Of a stretch of 64,000 bases of DNA, positions 43,556-52,588 are shown piece by piece. The notes beneath the pieces are model-generated. The model was not told the DNA's origin, made no database searches, and saw only the letters and a program-made list of their open reading frames with translations. A program made the translations under genes and the position numbers. The stretch spans positions 496,001 to 560,000 of the forward strand of contig NZ_JAFIQX010000002.1 of NCBI RefSeq assembly GCF_017356035.1, written 5' to 3'. The number at the start of each line of letters is the position of its first letter. The stretch's first letter is position 1. This DNA is from Longitalea luteola (lineage in GTDB: Bacteria > Bacteroidota > Bacteroidia > Chitinophagales > Chitinophagaceae).

Positions 43556-46419
43556 TTTTTCACAGGTTTTAAAGTAATGGGATGGGGAAACCGGATAGTA
43601 ACTCTTGTGCCTGTGGCCTGGTCTTTTTCATTGGTCAAATCGTTTATTTCAATGGTTATGGGTTCAATTAACTGACGATTTAAAATGTTTATTCTTTCGG
43701 CGGTCAGCGACATGCCTTTCGATTGGTACTCAACATGCATTTGTGATTTATACGCATGGGCTTTTTTACGTCCGATGCCATTATCCTCGATAATACATAC
43801 GAATCCCTCATTGCTTTTCTGAAATTTTATATCTATACGGCCACCGCCGTTCTCTTTATACCGGATGCCGTGCCGGATGCTGTTCTCGATGTACGGTTGT
43901 AAGATCATGGTGGGAATATGGGCCATATCGGGTTCTATTTCCGCGTCGATGTCAATGGTATAACTGAATGAATGCCCAAAGCGCATCATTTCGAGCTCGA
44001 GGTATCTTTTCAGGTATTTTATTTCGTTAGTAAGGGAGATGGTGCCCTTTTCCGAATTATCGAGCGTTTGCCTGATCAGGTGGGCAAATTCTGTAAGGTA
44101 CCAGTTCGATGATTCAAGGTCGTTTGTTATTATAAAATTTTGAATACTGTTGAGGCAGTTAAAAATAAAATGCGGGTTCATTTGCGCCCGCAAAGCCATT
44201 TGTTCCAGTTCATTCAGTTTTTGTTGCAGGGATGTTCTTTCCTGTTCTTCCTTATGAAGCAGGCGGAAGCGCCAGGACACCAGGATCCAGGTAATGAAGA
44301 TCGCCAGTGCAATGATCAATACCTGGAAGGGCAGCGTTTGCCAGAAAGGCGCTTCTATAACAAAAGCGATGTTTACCGGGTTACTGATGATGCCTTTCTT
44401 GTTTATGGCAATCAGTTCAAATTCGTAATTACCGGGTGGAATGGATGGATATTCCAGCACGGTTTGAACGGTGGAATCCCAGGTATCGGTCAAACCCTTC
44501 AGCCGGTAGCGGTACCAGATACCGCCGCCTGATTTAAAGGAAATGCCTGCATACGAGATCTTTAAACTGTTCTCGAGATAACGCAGGCTGTAACTATCCT
44601 GCAATGGCTGTGGTTTATTACCTACCGTAACACTGAGTAACCGCAAGTTACATTTTGAATGATTGGCTACTTTGGTTTCGTCAAAATAAGTAAGTCCTGC
44701 CGGTGAGCCTACATAAATGGTATTGCCATCAACATGTACCGCATTGATAATGTCTGTAGGCAACCCGTCGGAAGTGCTGTAGGTGGTTACGGGATAGGGG
44801 GTTTGACTGATATTTATTTTATTAAGTCCTTTATCGGTACCCGCCCACAAAAAATGGTTATTAAGGAACAGGGTCCTGCAGATATCACTTGAAAGGCCTT
44901 CGCGGGTAGTTATTCGATTGATCAGCCGGCGGTCTTTCATACAAACGATACCGGCCCCATACGTAGCGATCCAGAGCCGCCCATCGGCCGACGGGGCAAA
45001 ATAACTGATGCGTTGCCGTAGTTCGGGAAACTGATCGCCCAGGTAACGAACCTGTTTGTCTTTGCTAATGGTGTATAATCCGTTTATTGTTCCCACGTAG
45101 TATTCGTTATCATGATAGCAAACACTGGTGGTACGCTGATCCCAGATGGTATCCCGTACCTGCAATTCAGCCGGATCAACGAGCACGGTCCTTCTGGCTG
45201 TGCCCACCAACAGTAAACCGTTGTCCAGCGCATCAATTGATTTTAAGGCATAGGTGCGAAAGCAGCTGATATTCCTTGCCGGCGTTTTTTTGATTAAAAG
45301 TCCGTCGGAGCCAATCAACAGGTTGCCGTTTTCTATCGGTTTCAGGCATGTTACCCGGTTGATCGAATTGGCATTAACGGTCAATCGTTCAAATTCAGCA
45401 TTTACATTCAGGGTATCAATGACGGCGCCCTGTTTTGTGTATACCCTGCCGAAAGCGGCGCCGGCATACAACTTATCCTTAATTTGGGTGAGCGAAAAGA
45501 TCTCCGAGTTGCCATTCTCTCTAAAACAATAGGTTTTAAATTCCCGGGAGGCCAGTTTATAAACGCCTTCGCCCAGGGTAGCGAACCAGATATTCTTTTC
45601 ACCATCTATGAGTGAATGGCTGATCTTTTTACCTTTCAGGAAATGTTCTTCAAAGTGATCGAAGGTGGTGGTGTCTACCATCCATGTACCGCTCCAGGTA
45701 TTTGTAAACAACAAATTATCAACTGCCGCGGTATAGTTTTCGCTGGTTGGGTTCAACGATTTGCGGGCTTTCAGCAGGTTGGGCGCCCATACCACATCTT
45801 TGGCGGCGGACGTACAGGGTACTTTCGTTATGTTTCCATCGCTGATAATGAAACAGTCATCATCTACATTCAATTGAAAACCCCGGCCTTTGGGGTTGGG
45901 TCTGAACACGGTTTGATTCTTATCCGCGCTGTTCCTATACACTTTTACGTCATTGGCGGGTGAAAGGATAGTCACTCCTTTATCTGAAAGGAATCCGATA
46001 TAATGATCGGCGCTTTCATAAAATGCGAAAACTACAGATGTGAGGTGGATCTTTTTAAGCACCGTATCGTTTTCCTGGTTGTGGATCCTGCCATTATAAT
46101 AATAGCAGATACTGTTCTTAAAGGGCGCCATCCAAATCCTTCCCTTTGAGTCGGCAAACAGTCTTAATATTTCTGTTTCCGGCAAGCCATCGCTGGTGGT
46201 AAAGTTTTTGAAATTGGTACCATCAAAGCGGCTGATACCGGCTTCGGTAGCAAACCAGATGAATCCGTCCTTGTCCTGGCAAAGGTCATACACGGTCGAA
46301 CCCGCCAGCCCGTCCTTTACATCGTAATGAATGAAATTATTTTCCTGGGCAAAAGAAGTACAAACAGTTATTAAACCGGTAAGAAGCAACAGGCATGCGT
46401 TAAAACGTTTGATGATCAT
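43552..46419 (-). CDS. two-component-propeller sensor kinase (LytS-type)
   Basis: A 955-residue membrane sensor. It has a signal peptide (1-25, TSFAQ), two periplasmic beta-propellers built from Reg_prop repeats (DGFIWFATEAGISRFDG and SKGRIWMAP), and a Y_Y_Y domain (YRYRLKGLTDTWDS ... NYEFELIAINKKG). A membrane helix, a coiled coil and a His_kinase domain with the acceptor His in QMNPHFIFNCLNSIQN follow. The HATPase ends GTRVTIRFPHP. This is the LytS-like type without an HisKA dimer. ATG 46419 opens directly with the signal peptide. Confidence 0.9.
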   Translation of the reverse strand: MIIKRFNACLLLLTGLITVCTSFAQENNFIHYDVKDGLAGSTVYDLCQDKDGFIWFATEAGISRFDGTNFKNFTTSDGLPETEILRLFADSKGRIWMAPFKNSICYYYNGRIHNQENDTVLKKIHLTSVVFAFYESADHYIGFLSDKGVTILSPANDVKVYRNSADKNQTVFRPNPKGRGFQLNVDDDCFIISDGNITKVPCTSAAKDVVWAPNLLKARKSLNPTSENYTAAVDNLLFTNTWSGTWMVDTTTFDHFEEHFLKGKKISHSLIDGEKNIWFATLGEGVYKLASREFKTYCFRENGNSEIFSLTQIKDKLYAGAAFGRVYTKQGAVIDTLNVNAEFERLTVNANSINRVTCLKPIENGNLLIGSDGLLIKKTPARNISCFRTYALKSIDALDNGLLLVGTARRTVLVDPAELQVRDTIWDQRTTSVCYHDNEYYVGTINGLYTISKDKQVRYLGDQFPELRQRISYFAPSADGRLWIATYGAGIVCMKDRRLINRITTREGLSSDICRTLFLNNHFLWAGTDKGLNKINISQTPYPVTTYSTSDGLPTDIINAVHVDGNTIYVGSPAGLTYFDETKVANHSKCNLRLLSVTVGNKPQPLQDSYSLRYLENSLKISYAGISFKSGGGIWYRYRLKGLTDTWDSTVQTVLEYPSIPPGNYEFELIAINKKGIISNPVNIAFVIEAPFWQTLPFQVLIIALAIFITWILVSWRFRLLHKEEQERTSLQQKLNELEQMALRAQMNPHFIFNCLNSIQNFIITNDLESSNWYLTEFAHLIRQTLDNSEKGTISLTNEIKYLKRYLELEMMRFGHSFSYTIDIDAEIEPDMAHIPTMILQPYIENSIRHGIRYKENGGGRIDIKFQKSNEGFVCIIEDNGIGRKKAHAYKSQMHVEYQSKGMSLTAERINILNRQLIEPITIEINDLTNEKDQATGTRVTIRFPHPITLKPVKK

Positions 46420-46467
46420 AGCGAGTATAACTACTATGATGGCAAGGGTCCCCATAAGCGAATGGTT

Positions 46468-46502
46468 TTCCGATAGCCGGATTCAGTTAGCGGCTATCGG
46501 AA
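46468..46502 (-). terminator. hairpin between the CarboxypepD_reg gene and the propeller kinase
   Basis: A perfect 12-bp stem TTCCGATAGCCG / CGGCTATCGGAA with an 11-base loop. No T tract follows on the minus strand, so this could be a weak terminator or a processing site. Confidence 0.4.
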
Positions 46503-46585
46503 TTCCGTTGAAGGTATAAAAAAAGCTATTAGGCGGGTATTTTAAAATGCAAAGGTTTTATTAAAGAGCGTATGTGAAGTACCGG

Positions 46586-47668
46586 TTACTCATATATGTA
46601 ATCGTAAGGAAGCAGCTCGGCGAGTTTTTTCCAGGCCCAGTATCCGGTATTGATGACATCATATTGTTCATAGAAATAACCGTTCTCTTCAATAACAAAA
46701 CCATTGGCTACGTCCAGTACCGTTATCTGAAAGCGGGTGGTGGGTGGTAGTTTGTATTCTTCCAGGAATTGTTTGTCGGGGCGAACCCTTTCATAACTGA
46801 TCCGGTACTGCCCCGTCCAGCCTATTTCCACATTACCACTGTCCGCCAGATACTCCTGCTCGTTATACAGGTCCGTTATAAACGTACCTTTTACATTCTG
46901 TGAATCGGGGTTCAGTTTTTCCACAATAAATCCTTCGTCGGTAAGGGTACTGTCGTAAAACGCTCGCATAAAATGCAGGCGGGAGCCCAGGTAAGTGCGC
47001 GCCCTGTTCTTTTGCCATTGTGCTTTTACTTCTTCGGTGCTGTCCATTTCCTGAAACAACGGCGAGCCGGTGTATTGGGTAATGTTGGTGCTGTAGTCGT
47101 AGGTGAAAGAATCGAGCTGGTACCTTATCTTATAGCCAAGGGAATAATTGTTAATGATGAGGTCTTCACGGGCGGTGATCTTTAAACGATTTCTTTTTTT
47201 GCTATAGAAGAAACGTAATACTTCGGGGTTTTGGATCGAGCACTGGCTGGCAAAACCGGTATTACCAATAAAATTCTGGTTGAAGAACTTGCCGTATTTC
47301 GCCAGTCCGTCCGGGTCTGCGGTGCTGGCCACCACGGCTACTTCTGATAATGACTGATCCGCCTTGGCCAGTTCTATCAGCAGCGTGTCGGCAGTTGCCT
47401 GGTTATCTGAAATGCGGATCACTTTCTTTTCAAAACCGGTATAGGTTACTATCAGGTCGTACCCACCGTTAGGCAGGCGCATGTAAAACAAGCCCTGGTT
47501 GTTGGAAACAGTTCCCTGGGTGGTATTCTGACAATAGGCGGAAGCGCCGGGCAATGGTTGTTTCGATTGGGCGTCGATCACTTTGCCGAATACGGAAAAT
47601 GATCTTTCCTGTGCTATTGAAAGGGAATAACAGGTTACGGTTAACAACAGGACGATTAAATTTTTCAT
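46586..47668 (-). CDS. secreted CarboxypepD_reg-like domain protein
   Basis: A 360-residue exported protein. It has a signal peptide (1-19, SIAQ) and a carboxypeptidase-regulatory-like beta domain (about 25-105: GKVIDAQSKQPLPGASAYCQNTTQGTVSNNQG). A longer beta-rich C-terminal part without recognised enzymes follows. This domain is also the N-terminal part of SusC proteins, but here no plug or barrel follows. Function unknown. The CAT of its start codon is part of an inverted repeat. Confidence 0.75.
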   Translation of the reverse strand: MKNLIVLLLTVTCYSLSIAQERSFSVFGKVIDAQSKQPLPGASAYCQNTTQGTVSNNQGLFYMRLPNGGYDLIVTYTGFEKKVIRISDNQATADTLLIELAKADQSLSEVAVVASTADPDGLAKYGKFFNQNFIGNTGFASQCSIQNPEVLRFFYSKKRNRLKITAREDLIINNYSLGYKIRYQLDSFTYDYSTNITQYTGSPLFQEMDSTEEVKAQWQKNRARTYLGSRLHFMRAFYDSTLTDEGFIVEKLNPDSQNVKGTFITDLYNEQEYLADSGNVEIGWTGQYRISYERVRPDKQFLEEYKLPPTTRFQITVLDVANGFVIEENGYFYEQYDVINTGYWAWKKLAELLPYDYIYE

Positions 47669-47728
47669 GCGATATTTTATATTGTTGTATCGCATGGAAT
47701 TTGCTATGGCTCATTACATGCGATATTG
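47666..47728. repeat. three copies of CATGCGATAT at the start of the CarboxypepD_reg gene
   Basis: CATGCGATA lies at 47666-47674, inverted TATCGCATG at 47688-47696, and CATGCGATATTG at 47717-47728. The first copy overlaps the start codon. Two copies make an inverted repeat 31 bases long. Confidence 0.5.
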
Positions 47729-47941
47729 TTTTTAGCCGGACTTTTACGTTGATCCTTATGTTGTTTTTGCTAAGCCGGCTGCATAAATAGCTATAATTCA
47801 TTATATGCAAGCGGTTAGCCCTCATTAAAACGTTTTGCCGGCAATGAAAGTATTAAAAGGGTTTCATTCAATACTTTGTTCCGGGTTAAATTTCTTTAAC
47901 ATCTTAACTGCCCATGGCATGTATAACAAGTTTTTTGCCAG

Positions 47942-48940
47942 TTATAGTGGTTGCAGATTGGCCAGGTATTGCTGGCAGTCTTTCTGAATGGCTTTTTCGA
48001 GGGGAGTGAAGGAGAATCCGGGGAGGGCTTTGAGGATCTTGCTGTTATCGAAGTAGGTAATACTTTGGGCTACGCGGGCGCTTTCACGGGTAAGTAATGG
48101 TTTTTTACCCGATAACATGGATTTTAATTTTTCCCAACGCCAGGCAAAGCTGCCCATCATCCGGCTTGCTTCTTTATGCGGATGCTGCTTGCCAAAGCCG
48201 TCGGCAATGGTGTTGAATAGTTGTTGAAACGTCCAGTTGTCACCGTTAACAATAAACCTTTCCTGCGAATGGTTGCTTTCCATCAGCAATACAGTGGCTC
48301 TGGCCACATCGGTCACTGCAACAAATCCATTGATGCCTTTGGTGAACCAGGGAAATTCTTTGTAAACACTTTTGAAGATGGCACAGCTCGACATGTTCCA
48401 ATCGCCATAGCCGAGTACCGTGCTAGGATTTACAATCACCATATCCAGCCCCTCTGCTGCACCGCGCCACACTTCCAGTTCGGCGTGGTGTTTACTGATG
48501 GCATAGGTCGTGTGCCATTTTCCGGGCTGCCATTTCTTTTCTTCTGTTATGGTTTCGCCGGTAAGGGTACGGCCGATGGCGGCCACCGAGCTGATGTGCA
48601 CAAAACGCCGGACATTATTTTCTAGCGCCATGTTCACCACATTTGCAGTGCCTTCTATATTCAGCTTGTAGATCGTCCTTCTTTCACTGTCGTTAAACGA
48701 AACTTTGGCTGCGGCATGTATAACCGCATCTATGCCTTTCATGGCTTCATCCAGCGATACTACGTCGAGTATATCGCCGGGCACCCATTCCACTTTATCA
48801 TTGATATGAGCAGGAATAAAAAAAGGAGTTCCTTTACTGTGCCGGATTGCCCGCACAGCATAGCCTTTTTCCACCAGTTCTTTTATGATGTATGCGCCTA
48901 TAAAGCCGGAACCGCCTGTAACGAGTATTTTGGGTAACAA
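47942..48940 (-). CDS. NAD-dependent epimerase/dehydratase-type protein
   Basis: A 332-residue extended SDR. The N-terminal Rossmann motif is TGGSGFIG (8-15). DILDVVSLDEAMKGIDAVIHAAAKVSF follows, a Ser lies in HISSVAAIG, and YAISK gives the Tyr/Lys pair. The C-terminal half is long enough to bind a nucleotide-sugar, a flavonoid or a sterol-like substrate. The true substrate is unknown. It is preceded by a 240-base gap on its downstream side and by the acyl-CoA dehydrogenase gene upstream. Confidence 0.85.
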   Translation of the reverse strand: MLPKILVTGGSGFIGAYIIKELVEKGYAVRAIRHSKGTPFFIPAHINDKVEWVPGDILDVVSLDEAMKGIDAVIHAAAKVSFNDSERRTIYKLNIEGTANVVNMALENNVRRFVHISSVAAIGRTLTGETITEEKKWQPGKWHTTYAISKHHAELEVWRGAAEGLDMVIVNPSTVLGYGDWNMSSCAIFKSVYKEFPWFTKGINGFVAVTDVARATVLLMESNHSQERFIVNGDNWTFQQLFNTIADGFGKQHPHKEASRMMGSFAWRWEKLKSMLSGKKPLLTRESARVAQSITYFDNSKILKALPGFSFTPLEKAIQKDCQQYLANLQPL

Positions 48941-49031
48941 GTGTTATAATTAACAGGGCACGAAGATAACCTTTCTCTCACAAAACGGGTGCGTATAAAC
49001 AAGTATTGCCTGTGCTAAAATGTACTATGAA

Positions 49032-49874
49032 TTAATATTCGTAATAACCTTTGCCGGTTTTGCGGCCGAGTTCCCCTTTTTCTACTCTTTCGTGCTGAAT
49101 TGGGGACGGCTGCAGGCGGGCGGGTTTGTCCAGGGCATCGTACACCTGGCAGCTGACGGCGTAATTGATATCATTGCCAATAAGGTCCATCAGGCGGAAG
49201 GGCCCCATCTTAAAACCGGATGCTTCCAGGAGGGTATCGATGGTTTGAAAATCGGTTACTCCCTGTTCTGCAAGCCGCAGCGCTTCGAGGTAATAAGGCC
49301 GTGCTACATGATTTACAATAAAGCCCGGTGCGTCCTGGCAGTGGACCGTGGTTTTGTCCATTCGCCGGGCGGTTTCAACAATGGTATCAATGGTTTGCTG
49401 ATTGGTCATAGGCGTGGCTACCACTTCAACCAGTTTCATGATGGTAGCGGGGTTAAAAAAGTGCATGCCGGCCACCCGTTCAGGATTTCTTACCTGTTTG
49501 GCAATTGCGGTGACCGATAAAGAGGAGGTATTGGTTGCAAAAACCGCTTCCGAGTGGTTTACCTGGGCCAGCTGATTGAACAGGCTCACTTTTACTTCGG
49601 GCTTTTCAACAATGGCTTCAATAACCAGGTCGGCCAGGCAGTCATTGATATCTGAAACGAATTGAATGCGATCGAGGATCTCGGTGCCTGCCTGTGCAGT
49701 GATCTTGTTCTTCTGCACCAGGGTTTGCACGTTGCTATCAATAGCCACTCTGGCTTTATCAAGCATGCCTTTACTTACATCGTATAATATAACGTGAAAG
49801 TGATGCTGGGCTGCTGCCTGGGCAATGCTGCTGCCCATAGTGCCTGCACCGCATATGCAAATAGTTTCTACCAT
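49032..49874 (-). CDS. 3-hydroxyacyl-CoA (3-hydroxybutyryl-CoA) dehydrogenase
   Basis: A 280-residue NAD-dependent enzyme. The Rossmann motif is GAGTMG (9-14), ATNTSSLSVTAIA follows, the catalytic His lies in AGMHFFNPATIMKLVEV, and the C-terminal domain begins APGFIVNHVARPYY. It oxidises 3-hydroxyacyl-CoA in fatty-acid or butyrate metabolism. The ATG at 49874 is used. The longer frame runs through a word-repeat patch and into pheS. It is 112 bases downstream of pheS. Confidence 0.9.
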   Translation of the reverse strand: MVETICICGAGTMGSSIAQAAAQHHFHVILYDVSKGMLDKARVAIDSNVQTLVQKNKITAQAGTEILDRIQFVSDINDCLADLVIEAIVEKPEVKVSLFNQLAQVNHSEAVFATNTSSLSVTAIAKQVRNPERVAGMHFFNPATIMKLVEVVATPMTNQQTIDTIVETARRMDKTTVHCQDAPGFIVNHVARPYYLEALRLAEQGVTDFQTIDTLLEASGFKMGPFRLMDLIGNDINYAVSCQVYDALDKPARLQPSPIQHERVEKGELGRKTGKGYYEY

Positions 49875-49990
49875 ATTGATTAATTGGCAATGGCAATGTG
49901 CAATTGGCAAATAATACAGGAACCATTGCAGGTTCACCTGTAGGCAGGTACACTTGTCTATCGCCTGTTGCTTATTGCCTGTTGGTTTAT
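49872..49990. repeat. word-repeat patch between pheS and the acyl-CoA dehydrogenase gene
   Basis: Words GATTAATTGGCAATGG, GTGCAATTGGCAAATA and TTGCTTATTGCCTGTTGG. It includes GCAGGTTCACCTG with an imperfect palindrome, and the 16-base word shared with 33175-33190. It reaches the start codon of the dehydrogenase and the stop codon of pheS. Confidence 0.6.
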
Positions 49991-51018
49991 ATTGCGCTGG
50001 TAAATTGTCGCAGGAATCGCACGTCGTTCTCACTGAACAACCTGATGTCATTGATGCCGTATTTGAGCAGGGCGGGCCGTTCAATACCCATACCGAACGC
50101 AAAGCCGGAATATTTTTCAGGGTCGATATTACAGTTCTCCAGCACTTTCGGGTGCACCATGCCGCAACCTAATATTTCGAGCCAGCCGGTACGTTTGCAC
50201 ACGGCACAACCTTCGCCGCCGCACAACTGGCAACTGATGTCCATTTCGGCGCTGGGTTCGGTGAACGGGAAATAGGAGGGGCGGAAGCGTACTTTTACAT
50301 CCTTGCCATACATTTCCTGCACAAAGAAATACAGGGTTTGCTTCAGGTCGGCAAAAGATACGTTCTCATCGATATACAACCCTTCGATCTGGTGAAAGAA
50401 GCAATGGCTGCGGGCGCTGATGGTTTCGTTCCGGTAAACACGACCAGGGCATATAATGCGGATCGGTAACTGCTCTTTCTCCATAGCCCTGATCTGGGTG
50501 TTGCTGGTGTGGGTGCGCAACAGCCAGTCGGGATTCTGCTGAATATAAAAAGTATCCTGCATATCACGCGCGGGGTGATGCTCAGGAAGGTTCAATGCCG
50601 TAAAGTTGTGCCAGTCGTCTTCAATTTCAGGACCTTCCGCTACCGAAAAGCCCAGGCGGTTGAAAATGCTGATCACATGGTTCAGGAACAGGTTGATGGG
50701 ATGGCGGGTACCCAGCGGTAAGGGGTCGCCGGGCAGGGTTACATCAATAGCAGCTGCTGCAGCGCCGCCCGACCCTTCGAGCTGCTGTTTCCAATTGTCG
50801 TATTTGGCTTCGGCAAGCTGTTTGAATTCATTCAGGATCAAACCGAATTCTTTCTTTTTATCGGCCGGCACATTCCTCATTTCAGTGAACAGGTTCTTGA
50901 CGATGCCCTTTGTTCCCAGGAATTTTATACGATAAGCCTCCAGCGCATCAGCGCCGTTAGCCGGCTGATTCTCAATTTCCTGCTTATAGGCCGCTATTTG
51001 TTGTAACAGTTCATCCAT
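49987..51018 (-). CDS. pheS: phenylalanine-tRNA ligase alpha subunit
   Basis: A 343-residue class II synthetase subunit. The N-terminal coiled coil (about 1-80) is followed by a catalytic domain with motif 2 (SHCFFHQIEGLYIDENVSF) and motif 3 (GFAFGMGIERPALLKYGINDIR). CQLCGGEGCAVCKRTGW is a likely zinc-like cysteine cluster, usual in this family. It charges tRNA-Phe with the beta subunit, which is not in the window. A -7 box ends only four bases before the ATG, so the transcript is probably leaderless. Confidence 0.94.
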   Translation of the reverse strand: MDELLQQIAAYKQEIENQPANGADALEAYRIKFLGTKGIVKNLFTEMRNVPADKKKEFGLILNEFKQLAEAKYDNWKQQLEGSGGAAAAAIDVTLPGDPLPLGTRHPINLFLNHVISIFNRLGFSVAEGPEIEDDWHNFTALNLPEHHPARDMQDTFYIQQNPDWLLRTHTSNTQIRAMEKEQLPIRIICPGRVYRNETISARSHCFFHQIEGLYIDENVSFADLKQTLYFFVQEMYGKDVKVRFRPSYFPFTEPSAEMDISCQLCGGEGCAVCKRTGWLEILGCGMVHPKVLENCNIDPEKYSGFAFGMGIERPALLKYGINDIRLFSENDVRFLRQFTSAI

Positions 51019-51022
51019 GGCG

Positions 51023-51030
51023 CAAAGATA
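51023..51030 (-). promoter_or_regulatory. -7 box of the pheS promoter
   Basis: Minus-strand TATCTTTG fits TAnnTTTG. CGCC separates it from the ATG. Confidence 0.5.
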
Positions 51031-51059
51031 ATAGTTCTGCATTCAAAGTCTACAGGTCA

Positions 51060-51175
51060 AAGTTCTACCCTTTTAGAGGTTGCAGGTTCCAGGTTACATG
51101 TTCCGGGGCTGTTTGCTGGTTATCGACTTGCCGTTTTCCCTTGTAACCTGCGACCTGTAACCTGTAACAACTGTT
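51060..51175. repeat. GTAACCTGTAACCTG word-repeat patch
   Basis: TTGCAGGTTCCAGGTTACATG and, further on, TTGTAACCTGCGACCTGTAACCTGTAACAAC. The two halves are in opposite orientation and can pair. It lies between divergent genes, unlike most patches, which follow stop codons. Confidence 0.65.
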
Positions 51176-51251
51176 CGTCACCGCTCTATCTGTTCAGCTT
51201 TTCCTGTTTTTCTGTTACAACCTTGTTTCTTATTCTTTTATCTTGCACCGT

Positions 51252-52394
51252 ATGTCGGACTCATTATATATCGCAGATTTTTTGCAGCCCGTTAACCGGT
51301 ACATGTTAGCCGAAGATGAGGGCTACAAGGACGGGCAGATCGGAAAAAGGATCGTGGTTTATGAAGATGAGGAATTGCCCGACCTGCAGTCGGCAGACAT
51401 TGTACTGGTGGGATGTAATGAAGTGCGGGGAAATTACCAGCTGCTGCCGGGCCGAATTTCGGCGCCCGATGCCATCCGCCGGCAGTTCTATGCCTTATAC
51501 CAGTGGCATTCGGATGTTAACCTGGTTGATATCGGCAATATCATTCCCGGCGCAGCTTTGAACGACACCTATGCGGCACTGAAGACGGTGCTGGCCGAAC
51601 TGACCGCTATCGGCAAAACTGTTGTTGTGCTGGGTGGCTCCCACGACCTTACGCTGGCGCAATATCATTCCTATACAAGCAAACACCAGATCATTGAAGC
51701 TACCTGTGTGGATTCGCTGATTGACCTCAGTATGGAATCGAGGAACCGGTCGGAGAACTTTTTGATGGAAATGCTTACCGGCGAACCGAATTTTATTAAA
51801 CATTATAATCATATCGGTTTCCAGAGCTATTATGTACATCCGCACATGCTGGAAACGATGGATAAATTGCGGTTCGACTGTTTCAGGGTAGGGCATGTGA
51901 AAGAGAATATCGAGGAAATGGAACCGGTGATCCGCAATTCGCAACTTTTCAGCTTCGATATTTCGGCGATCGCGCATGCCTTTGCGCCTTCCAACCTGAT
52001 TACGCCTAACGGGCTTACCGGTGAGGAAGCCTGTGTTCTGATGCAATATGCCGGACTGAGCCCTACCATCAATACCGTCGGCATTTACGGCTATGCGCCC
52101 GACCGGGATAAAGACGATCTTACGGCCAAACAGATCAGCCATATGCTGTGGTACCTGGTTGATGGATATAACCGCAGCCTGCGGGAAGCCCGCCTCGAAG
52201 AAAAAGACGCCTTCAATGAATTTCACATGGCATTTGCTGAAATAGAAACGGTTTTTTTACAAAGTAAAAAGACCGGCCGCTGGTGGATGCAATTGCCCGA
52301 CAAGAAATACATTGCCTGTTCTTACAAAGATTACCTGCTGGCCAGCAGTAATGAAATTCCGGAAAGGTGGTTACGGGCGCAGGAACGGGAATAA
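51252..52394 (+). CDS. arginase/formimidoylglutamase-fold protein with degenerate metal site
   Basis: A 380-residue protein with the arginase fold. In active enzymes the manganese ligands are H in GGSHD, D-x-H-x-D, and D-x-D. Here H131 (GGSHD), D154, D158 and D236 are kept. The histidine of DxHxD is Leu156, and the second Asp of DxD is Ser238. The protein is probably inactive or changed in activity. Closest Bacteroidota relatives are annotated as formimidoylglutamase. No histidine-degradation (hut) genes are beside it. The ATG at 51252 is chosen over a TTG at 51243. Confidence 0.82.
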   Translation: MSDSLYIADFLQPVNRYMLAEDEGYKDGQIGKRIVVYEDEELPDLQSADIVLVGCNEVRGNYQLLPGRISAPDAIRRQFYALYQWHSDVNLVDIGNIIPGAALNDTYAALKTVLAELTAIGKTVVVLGGSHDLTLAQYHSYTSKHQIIEATCVDSLIDLSMESRNRSENFLMEMLTGEPNFIKHYNHIGFQSYYVHPHMLETMDKLRFDCFRVGHVKENIEEMEPVIRNSQLFSFDISAIAHAFAPSNLITPNGLTGEEACVLMQYAGLSPTINTVGIYGYAPDRDKDDLTAKQISHMLWYLVDGYNRSLREARLEEKDAFNEFHMAFAEIETVFLQSKKTGRWWMQLPDKKYIACSYKDYLLASSNEIPERWLRAQERE

Positions 52395-52540
52395 TACTAA
52401 TGTGATAATATGATAATTTGATAATGTGATAATGGAATACAGTTCCGATAATCAAGGAGATTTATGGGTGCGGGGCAAGGAGAAACCCATGTGATAACAT
52501 GATAATGGAATACAGTTCCGATGGTAAAGAGATAATTTAC
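52395..52540. repeat. GATAATGGAATACAG word-repeat patch
   Basis: It begins at the stop codon with AATGTGATAATATGATAATTTGATAATGTG. The 23-base unit that starts TGATAATGGAATACAG is present twice, exactly, at 52427-52449 and 52500-52522. It shares the 15-mer with the patch at 6201. Confidence 0.8.
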
Positions 52541-52588
52541 ACATTTTCAAATTTGCCCATTTGCTAATTAAAATGTTTATATTTCAGC

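Noticed and set aside
51495-52226. 243-codon minus-strand ORF inside the arginase-like gene
   Set aside because: Shadow frame; the plus frame carries GGSHD and other family motifs.
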